This document shows, in pieces, positions 1 to 8,643 of a stretch of DNA of 30,562 nt; position 1 is the stretch's first letter, and each line of letters starts with the position of its first letter. Position numbers and translations under genes: made by a program. Source of the DNA: an uncultured Verrucomicrobiota bacterium (GTDB lineage: Bacteria; Verrucomicrobiota; Kiritimatiellia; RFP12; UBA1067); the NCBI GenBank assembly GCA_946631345.1, contig CAMPAA010000003.1, forward strand, positions 1 to 30,562, written 5' to 3'. Under the pieces are notes generated by a model. That model had not been told where the DNA came from. It made no database searches and was given only the letters and a program-made list of their open reading frames with translations.

Positions 1-1
1 T

Positions 2-745
2 GCGTTCAACTGGCGCGCATTCTACGACTTCGGCACCGGTGCGTTCGGTGACATGGCCTGCCACACGATGAACCTGCCGTATCGCGGAGCGGAGCTCGGC
101 AACGTCCGCAGCGCCGAATGCTACGACATGCACGAGTGGAACGATGTCGCGTTCCCGATGAAGAGCCGCGTGAAGATCGTCTATGGCGAGCGCATGTCAA
201 AGGCGCGTCCTGGCGTGAAGCTCCCGGAGTGCACCGTGTACTGGTCCGAGGGCGGGTTCATACCGGAGGATGCGAAACTTGCGCCGATCATGAAGGTTCT
301 CAAGGCACAGGAGAAGGGCGAGGATCCCCTCAACGGCTGCATACTCGTCGGCTCGAAGGGCATGTTCGCGTCGCTCGACCCGTACGGCAACGACTGCATC
401 CTGATGCTGAACGGCGAGAAGGAGCCGCGCAACACCAAGGTCCACGACGCCTGCTCGCTCGACGCCTACCCGATGTACATCCCCCGCGTTCCAGGCAAGA
501 CGGACGACATCTGGATCGACATGGATCGCGAGCAGACCGGCGAGCTCTGCCGCGCGATCCGCGGGCAGGCAAAGTGCTTCAGCGACATCGACTACTCCAC
601 CGGCATCCTCGAAGGCATGCTCGTCGGCTGCATGTCGCAGCGCCTCAACCGCAGGCTCAACTGGGATCCTGCCGCGCACCGCTTCGACGACAAGGACGCA
701 AACGCCCTCATCAAGCCTTACGTGCGCCCGGGCTGGGAGTTCTGA
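2..745 (+). CDS. Gfo/Idh/MocA family oxidoreductase, C-terminal part (5' cut by window)
   Basis: This is the last 247 residues of an NAD(P)-dependent sugar dehydrogenase-like protein; the reading frame is open from base 2, so the N-terminal Rossmann domain lies outside the window. The visible start, WRAFYDFGTGAFGDMACHTM, is the tryptophan/aspartate/glycine-rich strand and conserved histidine typical of the bacterial Gfo/Idh/MocA substrate domain, in the subgroup often exported or linked to polysaccharide loci in PVC bacteria. It ends with a TGA just before a XylR-like regulator. Family members oxidise or reduce sugars or cyclitols; the substrate cannot be told here. Family assignment is firm, substrate is unknown. 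Confidence 0.85.
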   Translation, partial: AFNWRAFYDFGTGAFGDMACHTMNLPYRGAELGNVRSAECYDMHEWNDVAFPMKSRVKIVYGERMSKARPGVKLPECTVYWSEGGFIPEDAKLAPIMKVLKAQEKGEDPLNGCILVGSKGMFASLDPYGNDCILMLNGEKEPRNTKVHDACSLDAYPMYIPRVPGKTDDIWIDMDREQTGELCRAIRGQAKCFSDIDYSTGILEGMLVGCMSQRLNRRLNWDPAAHRFDDKDANALIKPYVRPGWEF

Positions 746-800
746 GAGTTCTGAGGGCGGATGCGAAGGGCCGCCCAGGCGGCTGCGCAAGCGAGTGCGG

Positions 801-1976
801 ATGGGTAAAAGGCTGAAGACAATCGCCTACTGCTACAGCCATGCGTTCATGATGTGGCGGCGAAGGCTTGCCGGCATCTACCGCTATGCGCATGAGGCGG
901 GCTGGTTCGTGATGGCGGTCGAGGCGTCGGAGCTGAGGCAGTTCCTCCGGACGGCAGACGTCTGGAAGGTGGACGGATACATCGTTGAGGAGGGCCTGAT
1001 CTGCGAATGCAGCTTCTGCCTCGATGATTTTCGCGGCAAAACCGCCGTCTACTGCTGGAATGAGCTTGCCGACCGAATGTGGCGCGTCGTCCACGATTCG
1101 GAAGAGGTCGCCCGATGCGCCATGCGCGAACTGCTCGCCTTGAATCTCAAGTCCTACGGCTACGTAGGCTACAGGGTGAAGACCAGATGGACGGACGTCC
1201 GCGAAAAGGTGTTCACCCTCGAGACCAAGGCGGCTGGCGTGGAGGCGGCGGTGTTCAATCCTCGCAAAAGCGGCAAGATTGCGACAATCGCCGATTTCTA
1301 CGGCCCGCTGAAGGATTGGCTTGCGAACATCCGCAAGCCGTGCGGGATCTTCGCGGCGAACGACGAAATGGGCGCGCATGTGCTGCGCGCCGCAAATGAA
1401 CTCGACATCGCCGTGCCGGACGCGCTTTCAGTGATCGGCATCGACAACGATGAGCTGGTCTGCGAGAACTGCACGCCGCCGCTTGCATCCGTCTCTGTCG
1501 ACTTCGAACATTCAGGCTGGCTTGCGGCGCAGCTGCTTGCGAAGCGGATGCGCAGGCCGAAGGGCAAGCCGCAGTTTGCCGTGTTCGGGAACTCCAAGGT
1601 CGTGGTGCGTCCGTCGCTCGGAAGATTCTCCAAGCGGGACGCCGCCGTGTTCCGCGCAATCGAGTTCATACGGCTCAATGCCTGCGGCGGCGAAATCCGC
1701 GTGGAGGATGTCACGCGCGTGATGGGGGTTGGCCGGAGGAGCGGCGAGCAGCGTTTCAAGATGACGACCGGCCATTCCATAAACGAGGAGATTCTGGCTG
1801 TGCGGCTGGAGAGGGCAAAGGCCCTTCTGGCGGATGGCGGCATTCCCCTCGACCGCATCCACGCGGAGTGCGGCTACCGCGACGGACGTTCCCTCCGCTA
1901 CATCTTTGCCCGCGCCACAGGCATGAGCCTGCGCGAATGGCGCGCAAAGTGCAAGGCCTGTAATTATCCTTCCTGA
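801..1976 (+). CDS. XylR-like transcriptional regulator (periplasmic-binding-like domain + AraC helix-turn-helix)
   Basis: This is a DNA-binding sugar sensor of about 391 residues, the same length as E. coli XylR (392). Residues 1 to about 275 form a LacI/ribose-binding-type sensor domain without the LacI N-terminal helix-turn-helix (note CGIFAANDEMGAHVLRAA and ALSVIGIDNDE). The last 100 residues form an AraC-type double helix-turn-helix (LDRIHAECGYRDGRSLRYIF, then ATGMSLREWR). The ATG at 801 is used here; an in-frame GTG at 795 is possible, and neither has a clear ribosome binding site. It sits directly upstream of a secreted glycan-degrading pair whose promoter carries a direct repeat 23 bp apart, a plausible target. 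The ligand is probably a pentose or a released sugar, which is inference. Confidence 0.88.
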   Translation: MGKRLKTIAYCYSHAFMMWRRRLAGIYRYAHEAGWFVMAVEASELRQFLRTADVWKVDGYIVEEGLICECSFCLDDFRGKTAVYCWNELADRMWRVVHDSEEVARCAMRELLALNLKSYGYVGYRVKTRWTDVREKVFTLETKAAGVEAAVFNPRKSGKIATIADFYGPLKDWLANIRKPCGIFAANDEMGAHVLRAANELDIAVPDALSVIGIDNDELVCENCTPPLASVSVDFEHSGWLAAQLLAKRMRRPKGKPQFAVFGNSKVVVRPSLGRFSKRDAAVFRAIEFIRLNACGGEIRVEDVTRVMGVGRRSGEQRFKMTTGHSINEEILAVRLERAKALLADGGIPLDRIHAECGYRDGRSLRYIFARATGMSLREWRAKCKACNYPS

Positions 1977-1996
1977 AATTTCTGCGCAATCCTTCC
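1966..1996 (+). promoter_or_regulatory. Candidate operator: direct repeat ATCCTTCC x2, 23 bp apart
   Basis: ATCCTTCC occurs at 1966-1973 and again at 1989-1996, exactly 23 bp apart, with the second copy at the -35 position of the promoter at 2019-2024. AraC-type activators bind direct repeats about two helical turns apart next to -35. The first copy overlaps the 3' end of the XylR-like gene. Regulator-operator pairing is inference. Confidence 0.4.
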
Positions 1997-2016
1997 GCAT
2001 ATGCGCTGGTGCCTAT

Positions 2017-2024
2017 GGTACAAT
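2017..2024 (+). promoter_or_regulatory. Promoter -10 element (GGTACAAT)
   Basis: TACAAT at 2019-2024 is preceded by GG, the same extended form found at several other starts in this window. A transcription start near 2031 would leave a leader of about 20 bases with an AAGGAAAGG ribosome binding site at 2034-2042 before the ATG at 2052. Confidence 0.55.
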
Positions 2025-2051
2025 AATGCGCACAAGGAAAGGAAACTTGCA

Positions 2052-3824
2052 ATGAAATGGCAAACAAACAATGTGCTTCCGGCTGCGCTGACTGCCGCAG
2101 TGGTTGCAATGTCTGGTTTCGCAAACGCCGAATTAGTCTATCAGGTGACTGGCAATGTCACCGGAGGGTTCGACCTTACCGCGATGGAAGGCTACTATGC
2201 CGACCGGTTCTCCGGCCCAAGTGCGGCGGAGGTCACGATTGACGGTGCGATCGGGCATGACCCGGCATCCAATCCTTTCTACATCTTAGGCAACGGCAAG
2301 AGGATGACATTCACGTCGGATACCACGCTCACGAATGTGCCTGTCGTTCTGCTCCCGTCGGAAGGGATTACGGCGCGAACGGACTACCAGTTCAATGCCC
2401 CAACGCATTTTGTGAACGGGCTTCAAATCCGCAAGAACGCCAGATTGGTGATTGCGTATGGCAAGCCTGCGCCGCAGTTCTACGGAAACGGTTCGGATGC
2501 AGTTGATTTCACTATCGATGGTGGCCAGGTGTATGGGTCTGCTGCGCCAATCATAGGAAACGAGATTGGGGATGCCAATTTGAAAGTGCTCAATGGCGCT
2601 GCATTTCACAACGACTATGATATGTATCTTGGACGTGAAATATCGCCAGGGCGAAGTGGCACCCCAATTCATGTGACGGCAGACATCAGGGCGTCGATTG
2701 AAATGCGTGTGCTGCTTTTGATGTCCGGCGTGCATCCCGGCGCTGTGGCGGAGGAGCATTGCTTTATTACGAACGGCGTAAATGGCAAGATTCAGGCATG
2801 GAGCATCCATCATTCGGGCGGCAACTATTCGCGCATCGTGTTCAACGGCGGCAAGTACGTGTCTAGTTCCGCCAACAGGACGGAGTCAATGTTTCACGTG
2901 AGCGGGTATTCATGGCGAAGCGCTTATCCAAGCCCGCACATGATGGTGGAAAGCATAAACGGCTATCCCATCGACATCGAGATTCCGGTAGACCGCAATT
3001 TCTCCGGCGGAAACTCAGACCGTCAGGTGAATGTATCTGGCGATGGCGGATTCACAAAGCGTGGAGTTGGCGTACTGACCTTTTCACGTGTTCCCGCGAG
3101 CTACATAAACACCCGCTCCAAATGCACGCTTACCGGACCTACCAAGGTGTTGGGTGGCGGCATCCGTTTGCAAGATGCAGACTTCACGCTTGGACGTGGT
3201 GCGCTTGAGGTGTCTGCCGGGGCGTTCTTCGACGTGAACGGGATAGCGACGGAGTTTATCGGAGCAAGCGGTGATGGCATCCTCACCAACGGGGTGGAAT
3301 CTGCGGCATCTGTCAAGTTTGGTTACGGTGATCAGGATGGTGATTTTGACATTGCGACCTGTGGCATTGGCTCCATCGTGAAGACTGGCACGGGTACGCT
3401 AACCGTGGGCGCACGGGCGGCAGGCTATGCGGGCGATCTTTCCGTGAGCGGCGGCACAGTGAGAGTGTCTGCTGGCGTTTCATTGTCGCTGGCATCTTTG
3501 TCCGTTGCGCCAAATGCTGTGTTTGATGCGGACGGGGCGTCGTTGAGGCTTTCGTCCCTCTCGGTTGACTTTGCCGTCGGCGCAAGCCGGATGTCGAGCT
3601 TCGCCCCAGCGGCGAACGGCGTGCTTGATGTCTCGAACTTCCCTGCCGGTAAAACTGGAGTCTGCGAACTTCCGATTGCCGTTGCGGCGCTTGACGATGC
3701 CAGCGACAACCTTGCGACTTGGTCTGTCAAGTTGAACGGCAGAGTTCGACCTCGGGCACATGTGTGCGTGGAGAACGGAAAACTTTGCGTGAATCTTGGC
3801 GGCTTCGTCATGTCCATAAGATAA
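2052..3824 (+). CDS. Secreted protein with autotransporter-type beta-strand repeats
   Basis: This is a predicted exported protein of 590 residues. The start at 2052 is chosen over an upstream in-frame ATG at 2001 because it has a good ribosome binding site and because the protein then begins with a normal signal peptide (charged MKWQTNN, hydrophobic core, cleavage near GFANA-E). The body is rich in Gly, Ser, Val and Asn and contains passenger repeats of the autotransporter-associated beta-strand type (GIGSIVKTGTGTLTVG at about residue 437 and a weaker GGFTKRGVGVLTF). It would fold as a beta-helix. I see no outer-membrane barrel and no sorting signal at the C-terminus. The next gene, a giant GH2 enzyme, starts 9 bases after the stop, so the two are probably co-transcribed. 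A glycan-binding or surface role is inference. Confidence 0.75.
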   Translation: MKWQTNNVLPAALTAAVVAMSGFANAELVYQVTGNVTGGFDLTAMEGYYADRFSGPSAAEVTIDGAIGHDPASNPFYILGNGKRMTFTSDTTLTNVPVVLLPSEGITARTDYQFNAPTHFVNGLQIRKNARLVIAYGKPAPQFYGNGSDAVDFTIDGGQVYGSAAPIIGNEIGDANLKVLNGAAFHNDYDMYLGREISPGRSGTPIHVTADIRASIEMRVLLLMSGVHPGAVAEEHCFITNGVNGKIQAWSIHHSGGNYSRIVFNGGKYVSSSANRTESMFHVSGYSWRSAYPSPHMMVESINGYPIDIEIPVDRNFSGGNSDRQVNVSGDGGFTKRGVGVLTFSRVPASYINTRSKCTLTGPTKVLGGGIRLQDADFTLGRGALEVSAGAFFDVNGIATEFIGASGDGILTNGVESAASVKFGYGDQDGDFDIATCGIGSIVKTGTGTLTVGARAAGYAGDLSVSGGTVRVSAGVSLSLASLSVAPNAVFDADGASLRLSSLSVDFAVGASRMSSFAPAANGVLDVSNFPAGKTGVCELPIAVAALDDASDNLATWSVKLNGRVRPRAHVCVENGKLCVNLGGFVMSIR

Positions 3825-3833
3825 GGCCAGCAG

Positions 3834-6800
3834 ATGAAATCGTTCGTGTTTGCGCTGGTGGCAGGCGTATCGCTTCTTGCATCTGCAGGAGCAGATTGCG
3901 CCCTCCGCAGTCGAGTATGCCTGAACGGAATGTGGGAGATGTGTTTCTCCGGCAAGTCGAGCCGTGGCGGCATTTCACCATGGACTGCGATTCCCGTGCC
4001 TTCAGCATGGGGTGGCATACAGCGGGAGGCCTGGGACTTTCCTGATGCCGTAATGGATGCGACGGCTGGCGTTTACCGGTTGCGTTTTCCGGTGCCGGAT
4101 GCGTGGAAGACAAAAAAGGTGCGGTTGTTCTTCGAGCGCGTGGATTTCGCCCATTCGGTTTCGCTGAACGGAGTGAAGATCCATGAGGAGGACTGTATTG
4201 GCGTTTGTGAGACGGTGGATGCAACCTCAGCCGTGAAGTGGGGCACCACCAACGAACTGACAGTAGCCACATTTGGGCCATCACGTTATGCAGGCGTATG
4301 CGGTGACGTGTTCATTGAGGAGGTTCCGCAGGTTTCAATAGATTATGTGCTAATTGACACCGATGTGGGAAACCGCAAGTTGAGCGTGCGTACGCATGTT
4401 TCGGGTGTGGAAACGGCAGGGTCCCAATTGACGCTCAAGGGCAGGGTTTCGGATTCTGGCGGCGCTGTCCTATCCCTGCCGGACCATCACATCTCCGATG
4501 TCGGAGAAGGAACGGTTTCGGTGTCATGGAAGAATCCTATTTTGTGGGGATACGGCAAATATGGTTCGGCGCACCTCTACCGTCTGCGGATGGAGCTTTG
4601 GAAAGATGGGCAGCTAATCGACGTAAAGCACGAGCGGTTTGGCTTTCGGTCGTTCGGCACGGATGGCGATCGCTTTACGCTGAACGGCAAGCCCATATTC
4701 ATAAAAGGCGATCTCTATTCGAAAACACGCGTCCACACCGAGCATCCAGCGGCAATCACCGCGTTTTACCAGCGCATGCGCTCAAGCGGAATGAACTTTC
4801 TGCGCGGACATTCTGGTCGCATGGACAATTCGATATGGGCCGAAGTTGCGGACGAGTTGGGTTTCATGTTCCAACCGGAAATGGTTCATCCGTTCAAGCG
4901 GAACGGCAGGCCAATGCCTGTTGACGGCGAGGACATCCGCAGGATATGGCGGAATTACGTGATCGCCAACTACAACCATCCGTCGGTGATATCATGGTGC
5001 GTGAACAACGAAGCGTTCAGCGTTGGACTTGCCACGCCCAAGAACATGGAGAAGATCGACGTTTCGCTGGCAAAGGCGTACGATTCTCTCATCTCGGACA
5101 TCCGCTCGCTCGATCCGGCGCGCATTGTTGAGATCAACCACAATTACTGCCTGTGGCCGCTCGTGAAGGACGGCAAGTTCTCCCGCAGCAACTTCAGAGT
5201 GTTCAACATCCATCCCTACGGAAACCTGAAGAAGGTGATAGACGGAGAAATTGCCGCCACTGGTTTTCATGGTGAAGTGCCGGTGCTGGTCGGGGAGGTT
5301 TATTGCAGCGAACGCAAGATAGATTTCATGCAGATGCCAAGGGAAGCCTACGCGGAGCAGTTTCGGGTTGGCGAAAGCTATGTAAGGCAGATTGCAGACG
5401 CGGCATCGGCCAAGCATGTATCGGGAATCGTGCTGTGCGCACAGTCCGGAACGGGCTTTATCGGATACGCCGATGCTAACGAACTGCACTTTGGCCCTTG
5501 GGATGACTTTGCGAAAGTGCTTGACAATGGCGAGCTGAAGGGTATCCGCACATTCAATGTGCGCCCGTCGTGGCCAAGTACATCAGGGCGGGGGGCAAAG
5601 GTGGAGCGTTATCCGGGATGGATGTATGGTGGCGGCAACTTCGGTCTTGGCATAAACTGGTTTGATCCCACCGTGCCGATGTTCAGGACGAACATTGTCG
5701 ATAGGTGCATCAGAGAATCCTATGAGAAGATCGGGGATGCAGTTCCGCTTCTGCCGCCTGTACGTGTGCCGGAGGTGATCGCGGTCGCTGGCGCGGAAGC
5801 GGCCGGACAGTTCGTATGGCTCTCCGATCCAAATCGTGTCGGCGAAGTGGAGGGGACGCTTTCCGATCCAGATGGCGTGGCGTGGTTTAGGCTGCCATAT
5901 GCAGGCCGGTATCAGCTTGCCTGCGGCGACGCAAGCCGGGAGTTCACCATAGCCACGCCGCCGCCGCTGACGCAAAGGGCCGGCTATGACTACATTACAT
6001 GGGTGGAAGTAGGGAGCGGCAAGGCGGAGCCATTGCGGAAGCGGTTGACCGCACCGGTGGCGAAGGAGATGTCCAATCTTCTCGTGCGCGGCGAAATGCT
6101 GAAGAACGGCGGATTTGAATACGCCGATTCAAAAGGACGGCCAATAGGCTGGAACATCCATGCGACGAACTGCGTAGTGCCTTGCGCTTCCGGTGGAAAA
6201 GCGCTGCGCTTGCGCGGTGGCACGTGCGCAACGCAGATGGTGCGACTTGAACAAGGCAAGACCTACAGGATATCGGGTGTGATTGAGAAGATAAGGGGGC
6301 GCGGAAAGGGCGAGGTGCGTTTCACGTCAAGCAAGTATAAGGTTATGTTTGCGGCTTTTGGCGATGATAAGGTCGGGCGCGTGCGATTCAATCGCGTTCT
6401 GACCGCCACCGGGAAGGAAGTGTATTTCTATGCGGAGAACCGTGCGTCCAGCCCGGATGCAGAGATGCTTTTTGACGATCTTTCGGTGATGCTTCTGGAT
6501 GAGAATGATCAAGATGCCATCTCTCGCTTCAACCCAGGCCCGTTTGAGTTGGGAGCAGACGGAGCGTTGTTGGATTGGATTGTGCTCGGACCGTTTCCGA
6601 ACAGGGGTGATGAGGTTCGCGGCTATGAAGCGGTGCGGAAGGATTTCCTTAATGCGCATGGTGGCGAAGCCAATTACGAGCCGCGTTTTGGCAGGGTGGA
6701 GACGGCAGTGTTCGATTCCGGATTCTATTGGATACCCGGTGAATATCAGGTGAGATGGCGGCCTATTCATCTGGATGCTGGTCGGGGTTCTCTTGAAATG

Positions 6801-8141
6801 GTGTCGTTGAGGGATGCTGCAATTGCCACCCGTCCGGCAAACAATGTAGCGGCATATCTTGCATGCACCATATCATCGCCTGACGAGCGGGAAGTTCGGC
6901 TTGGCATGGGAAGCGACGATGGATATGTGGTATGGCTGAATGGGGTTAAGATCGGGGAGTCTCTGACAAATCGCGGCGCTGAGCCAGATCAAGAAGTGTA
7001 CGCCGTTAGACTTTGTCGTGGGGCCAACCGGCTTTTGGTGAAGGCGTTGCAGGAGGAGGGGGATTGGCGGCTCATTGCACGTCTTACAGGTAAAGACGGA
7101 AAACCATGCACAGACGTGCGCGTAACATTGCCCGATGAAGGTTCCATGTTCGGCAACGGCGATTTCGAATTGGCCAAGGACGGAGTGCCGATTGGATGGA
7201 CAACATCCGGCTCATCATGTGACGTGAATGGCGTTTCATCGCTCCGCTTGGTCGGGCGTGAAGCCACTGCCACACGCAAGGTCAAAGTGACTCCAGGTCG
7301 CAGATATCGTGTTGAGGGGCGAATACGGGCCAACTCGATCGGAAGATGCGGCGTTATCGGCGTTCGAAATCATTCGTACAAATGGCTGGTCAAGCTGGAA
7401 AGCAGCGGCCGCATCGATACATGGGAGCGTGTGTCGGGGACATTCACGGCTCCTATAGGGACCAAGAGCGTATACTTCTATTGCATGAACTGGTATCAGA
7501 GACCGGATGACGTCCTGCTCTACACCGGTGTACGGATGTTCGATATTGGTGAAGACCCGTCACCGCAGGTAATCTCGGATGAACCCGGCCGCAATCCAAG
7601 ATTTGTGGACGGCGACCGTGCTGTGGCATATCTGACCGTTGATGGCGAAAAGGAAGTGTGGAAACGAATCGACCTTGATACCGGAGTGAAAACGGAATGG
7701 CATAAGCCGTTGCAGAATGGAACGCCGCAGAACGGATGTACAACATTGCCAAAGGATGTGGTTGCCGTTTCGGCAGACAAGAGCAAGGCTGCATTTCAGG
7801 TTCGCACTGGCGGGACTGTGAATCTGCGGTTTATCGACTTGAAGACGAACAAGATGCTTTACGAGACCAAGGCAAAATCGGCTTCCATGCAGATAAACGG
7901 ATGCCATTCGCCTGAATTTCTGCCTGATGGCCGTCATGTTGTGTTTGTTTCTGGTGGAATTCAACCATTGGCTGATATCATGTTGGTGGATATGTACAGC
8001 GGACAGGTCAAAAGACTGACTGATGACAAGGCAGACAACCAGTCTCCGTCCGTCTCTTCCAATGGCAGATTCATCGTGTTCTCTTCGCTCGTTGATGGAG
8101 AATACCGTATCCGCATTCTTTCAATCGCGCAATACCTGTGA
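3834..8141 (+). CDS. Secreted multidomain GH2 glycoside hydrolase with carbohydrate-binding-like modules and a C-terminal PD40 beta-propeller
   Basis: This is a 1435-residue exported enzyme. A signal peptide (MKSFVFALVAGVSLLASAGA) precedes a GH2 core: sugar-binding jelly roll (about residues 25-170), immunoglobulin-like sandwich, then a TIM barrel with the acid/base in WCVNNEAF (E393) and the likely nucleophile in VLVGEVYCSE (E488). After about residue 640 come extra modules: a CBM4/9-like jelly roll beginning LKNGGFE (about 756), a module beginning GPFPNRGDE (about 919) with a DDGYVVWLNG strand, a second jelly roll beginning GNGDFE (about 1106), and finally tandem PD40/TolB-type blades (FLPDGRHVVFVSGG, SVSSNGRFIVFSS) from about 1254 to the end. 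GH2 enzymes cleave beta-galactosides, glucuronides, mannosides or related bonds; the substrate is unknown. The PD40 tail is an unusual partner for GH2. Confidence 0.85.
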   Translation: MKSFVFALVAGVSLLASAGADCALRSRVCLNGMWEMCFSGKSSRGGISPWTAIPVPSAWGGIQREAWDFPDAVMDATAGVYRLRFPVPDAWKTKKVRLFFERVDFAHSVSLNGVKIHEEDCIGVCETVDATSAVKWGTTNELTVATFGPSRYAGVCGDVFIEEVPQVSIDYVLIDTDVGNRKLSVRTHVSGVETAGSQLTLKGRVSDSGGAVLSLPDHHISDVGEGTVSVSWKNPILWGYGKYGSAHLYRLRMELWKDGQLIDVKHERFGFRSFGTDGDRFTLNGKPIFIKGDLYSKTRVHTEHPAAITAFYQRMRSSGMNFLRGHSGRMDNSIWAEVADELGFMFQPEMVHPFKRNGRPMPVDGEDIRRIWRNYVIANYNHPSVISWCVNNEAFSVGLATPKNMEKIDVSLAKAYDSLISDIRSLDPARIVEINHNYCLWPLVKDGKFSRSNFRVFNIHPYGNLKKVIDGEIAATGFHGEVPVLVGEVYCSERKIDFMQMPREAYAEQFRVGESYVRQIADAASAKHVSGIVLCAQSGTGFIGYADANELHFGPWDDFAKVLDNGELKGIRTFNVRPSWPSTSGRGAKVERYPGWMYGGGNFGLGINWFDPTVPMFRTNIVDRCIRESYEKIGDAVPLLPPVRVPEVIAVAGAEAAGQFVWLSDPNRVGEVEGTLSDPDGVAWFRLPYAGRYQLACGDASREFTIATPPPLTQRAGYDYITWVEVGSGKAEPLRKRLTAPVAKEMSNLLVRGEMLKNGGFEYADSKGRPIGWNIHATNCVVPCASGGKALRLRGGTCATQMVRLEQGKTYRISGVIEKIRGRGKGEVRFTSSKYKVMFAAFGDDKVGRVRFNRVLTATGKEVYFYAENRASSPDAEMLFDDLSVMLLDENDQDAISRFNPGPFELGADGALLDWIVLGPFPNRGDEVRGYEAVRKDFLNAHGGEANYEPRFGRVETAVFDSGFYWIPGEYQVRWRPIHLDAGRGSLEMVSLRDAAIATRPANNVAAYLACTISSPDEREVRLGMGSDDGYVVWLNGVKIGESLTNRGAEPDQEVYAVRLCRGANRLLVKALQEEGDWRLIARLTGKDGKPCTDVRVTLPDEGSMFGNGDFELAKDGVPIGWTTSGSSCDVNGVSSLRLVGREATATRKVKVTPGRRYRVEGRIRANSIGRCGVIGVRNHSYKWLVKLESSGRIDTWERVSGTFTAPIGTKSVYFYCMNWYQRPDDVLLYTGVRMFDIGEDPSPQVISDEPGRNPRFVDGDRAVAYLTVDGEKEVWKRIDLDTGVKTEWHKPLQNGTPQNGCTTLPKDVVAVSADKSKAAFQVRTGGTVNLRFIDLKTNKMLYETKAKSASMQINGCHSPEFLPDGRHVVFVSGGIQPLADIMLVDMYSGQVKRLTDDKADNQSPSVSSNGRFIVFSSLVDGEYRIRILSIAQYL

Positions 8142-8300
8142 TTCGTTATATCTGCTTTCGGCAAAAATTCTATATTCGGCAAGCCGGAAGGTGAGAACTG
8201 GACAAGGAAGGAAGAGTCAAGGTCCTAGGCATGACGTTGTGGTGATGTGCAGGGAGGGGGTGGGAGCGTGTCATTATGGCTCGGAAATTGCGTTTTTAAA
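8142..8300. other. Non-coding stretch after the GH2 gene
   Basis: This is the first part of a 500-base gap. I see no convincing ORF with a ribosome binding site on either strand, and no clear terminator after the GH2 stop. Frames here have stops or composition unlike the neighbouring genes. It leads directly into the 22-bp repeat array. Confidence 0.5.
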
Positions 8301-8447
8301 GTCCAACCATGCAATGCCAAAAGCTGAACCATGCACTTCGGCGAGCTGAACCATGCACTTCGGCGAGTGGAACCATGCAAGTTGCGAAGTCCAACCATGC
8401 AAGTTGCCGAGCGGAACCATGCACTTTCGCGTGTGCATGGTTCAGCT
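8301..8447 (+). repeat. Array of six 22-bp units with core AACCATGCA, closed by an inverted copy
   Basis: The core AACCATGCA starts at 8305, 8327, 8349, 8371, 8393 and 8415, an exact 22-bp period. Bases before the core vary (CTG, TGG, TCC, CGG) and the linker is either CTTCGGCGAG-like or AGTTGC(C)GA-like. Directly after unit six comes an inverted copy, so that GAACCATGCAC (8414-8424) and GTGCATGGTTC (8433-8443) make a perfect 11-bp stem with an 8-base loop. The period is too short and the units too divergent for a CRISPR. Iteron-like binding sites, a structured RNA, or a dispersed intergenic repeat family are all possible. Confidence 0.85.
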
Positions 8448-8508
8448 ATCGCTCCTATATTACTTAGGTGCTAATGGCACTCCCATCGCACCGTAAACGG
8501 GCGAATCC

Positions 8509-8530
8509 GGCGGCATGGGGACATGCCGCC
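8509..8530. repeat. Short GC-rich palindrome
   Basis: GGCGGCATG (8509-8517) and CATGCCGCC (8522-8530) form a perfect 9-bp stem with a 4-base loop. There is no T-run after it, so it is a poor rho-independent terminator. It lies between the repeat array and the promoter at 8631 and could be a REP-like element. Confidence 0.6.
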
Positions 8531-8622
8531 CGACCTTGTCCCCTGAAGATGGAAACGCCGTCCCCTGCACCCTGCGTTCTATGTCGGATAGGGCTTCCCG
8601 CGCCGGCAATCACTAAGATGCG

Positions 8623-8636
8623 TTTTTTGGTATAAT
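8623..8636 (+). promoter_or_regulatory. Promoter -10 element (TTTTTTGGTATAAT)
   Basis: A perfect TATAAT at 8631-8636 follows a T-run and GG. Only 7 bases separate it from the ATG at 8644, so transcription should begin at or next to the start codon. No good -35 box is visible. Confidence 0.7.
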
Positions 8637-8643
8637 AGCCGCC

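Noticed and set aside
197..790. Long minus-strand ORF opposite the first dehydrogenase gene
   Set aside because: It mirrors the codon pattern of the plus-strand Gfo/Idh/MocA gene and has no recognisable motif; a shadow ORF of GC-rich coding DNA.
8023..8349. ORF crossing the end of the GH2 gene into the repeat array
   Set aside because: No ribosome binding site, no family motif, and its end is made of translated 22-bp repeats.
8301..8447. CRISPR array
   Set aside because: The repeat period is 22 bp with 9-base cores and short linkers that are themselves similar; there are no unique 30-base spacers and no cas genes.
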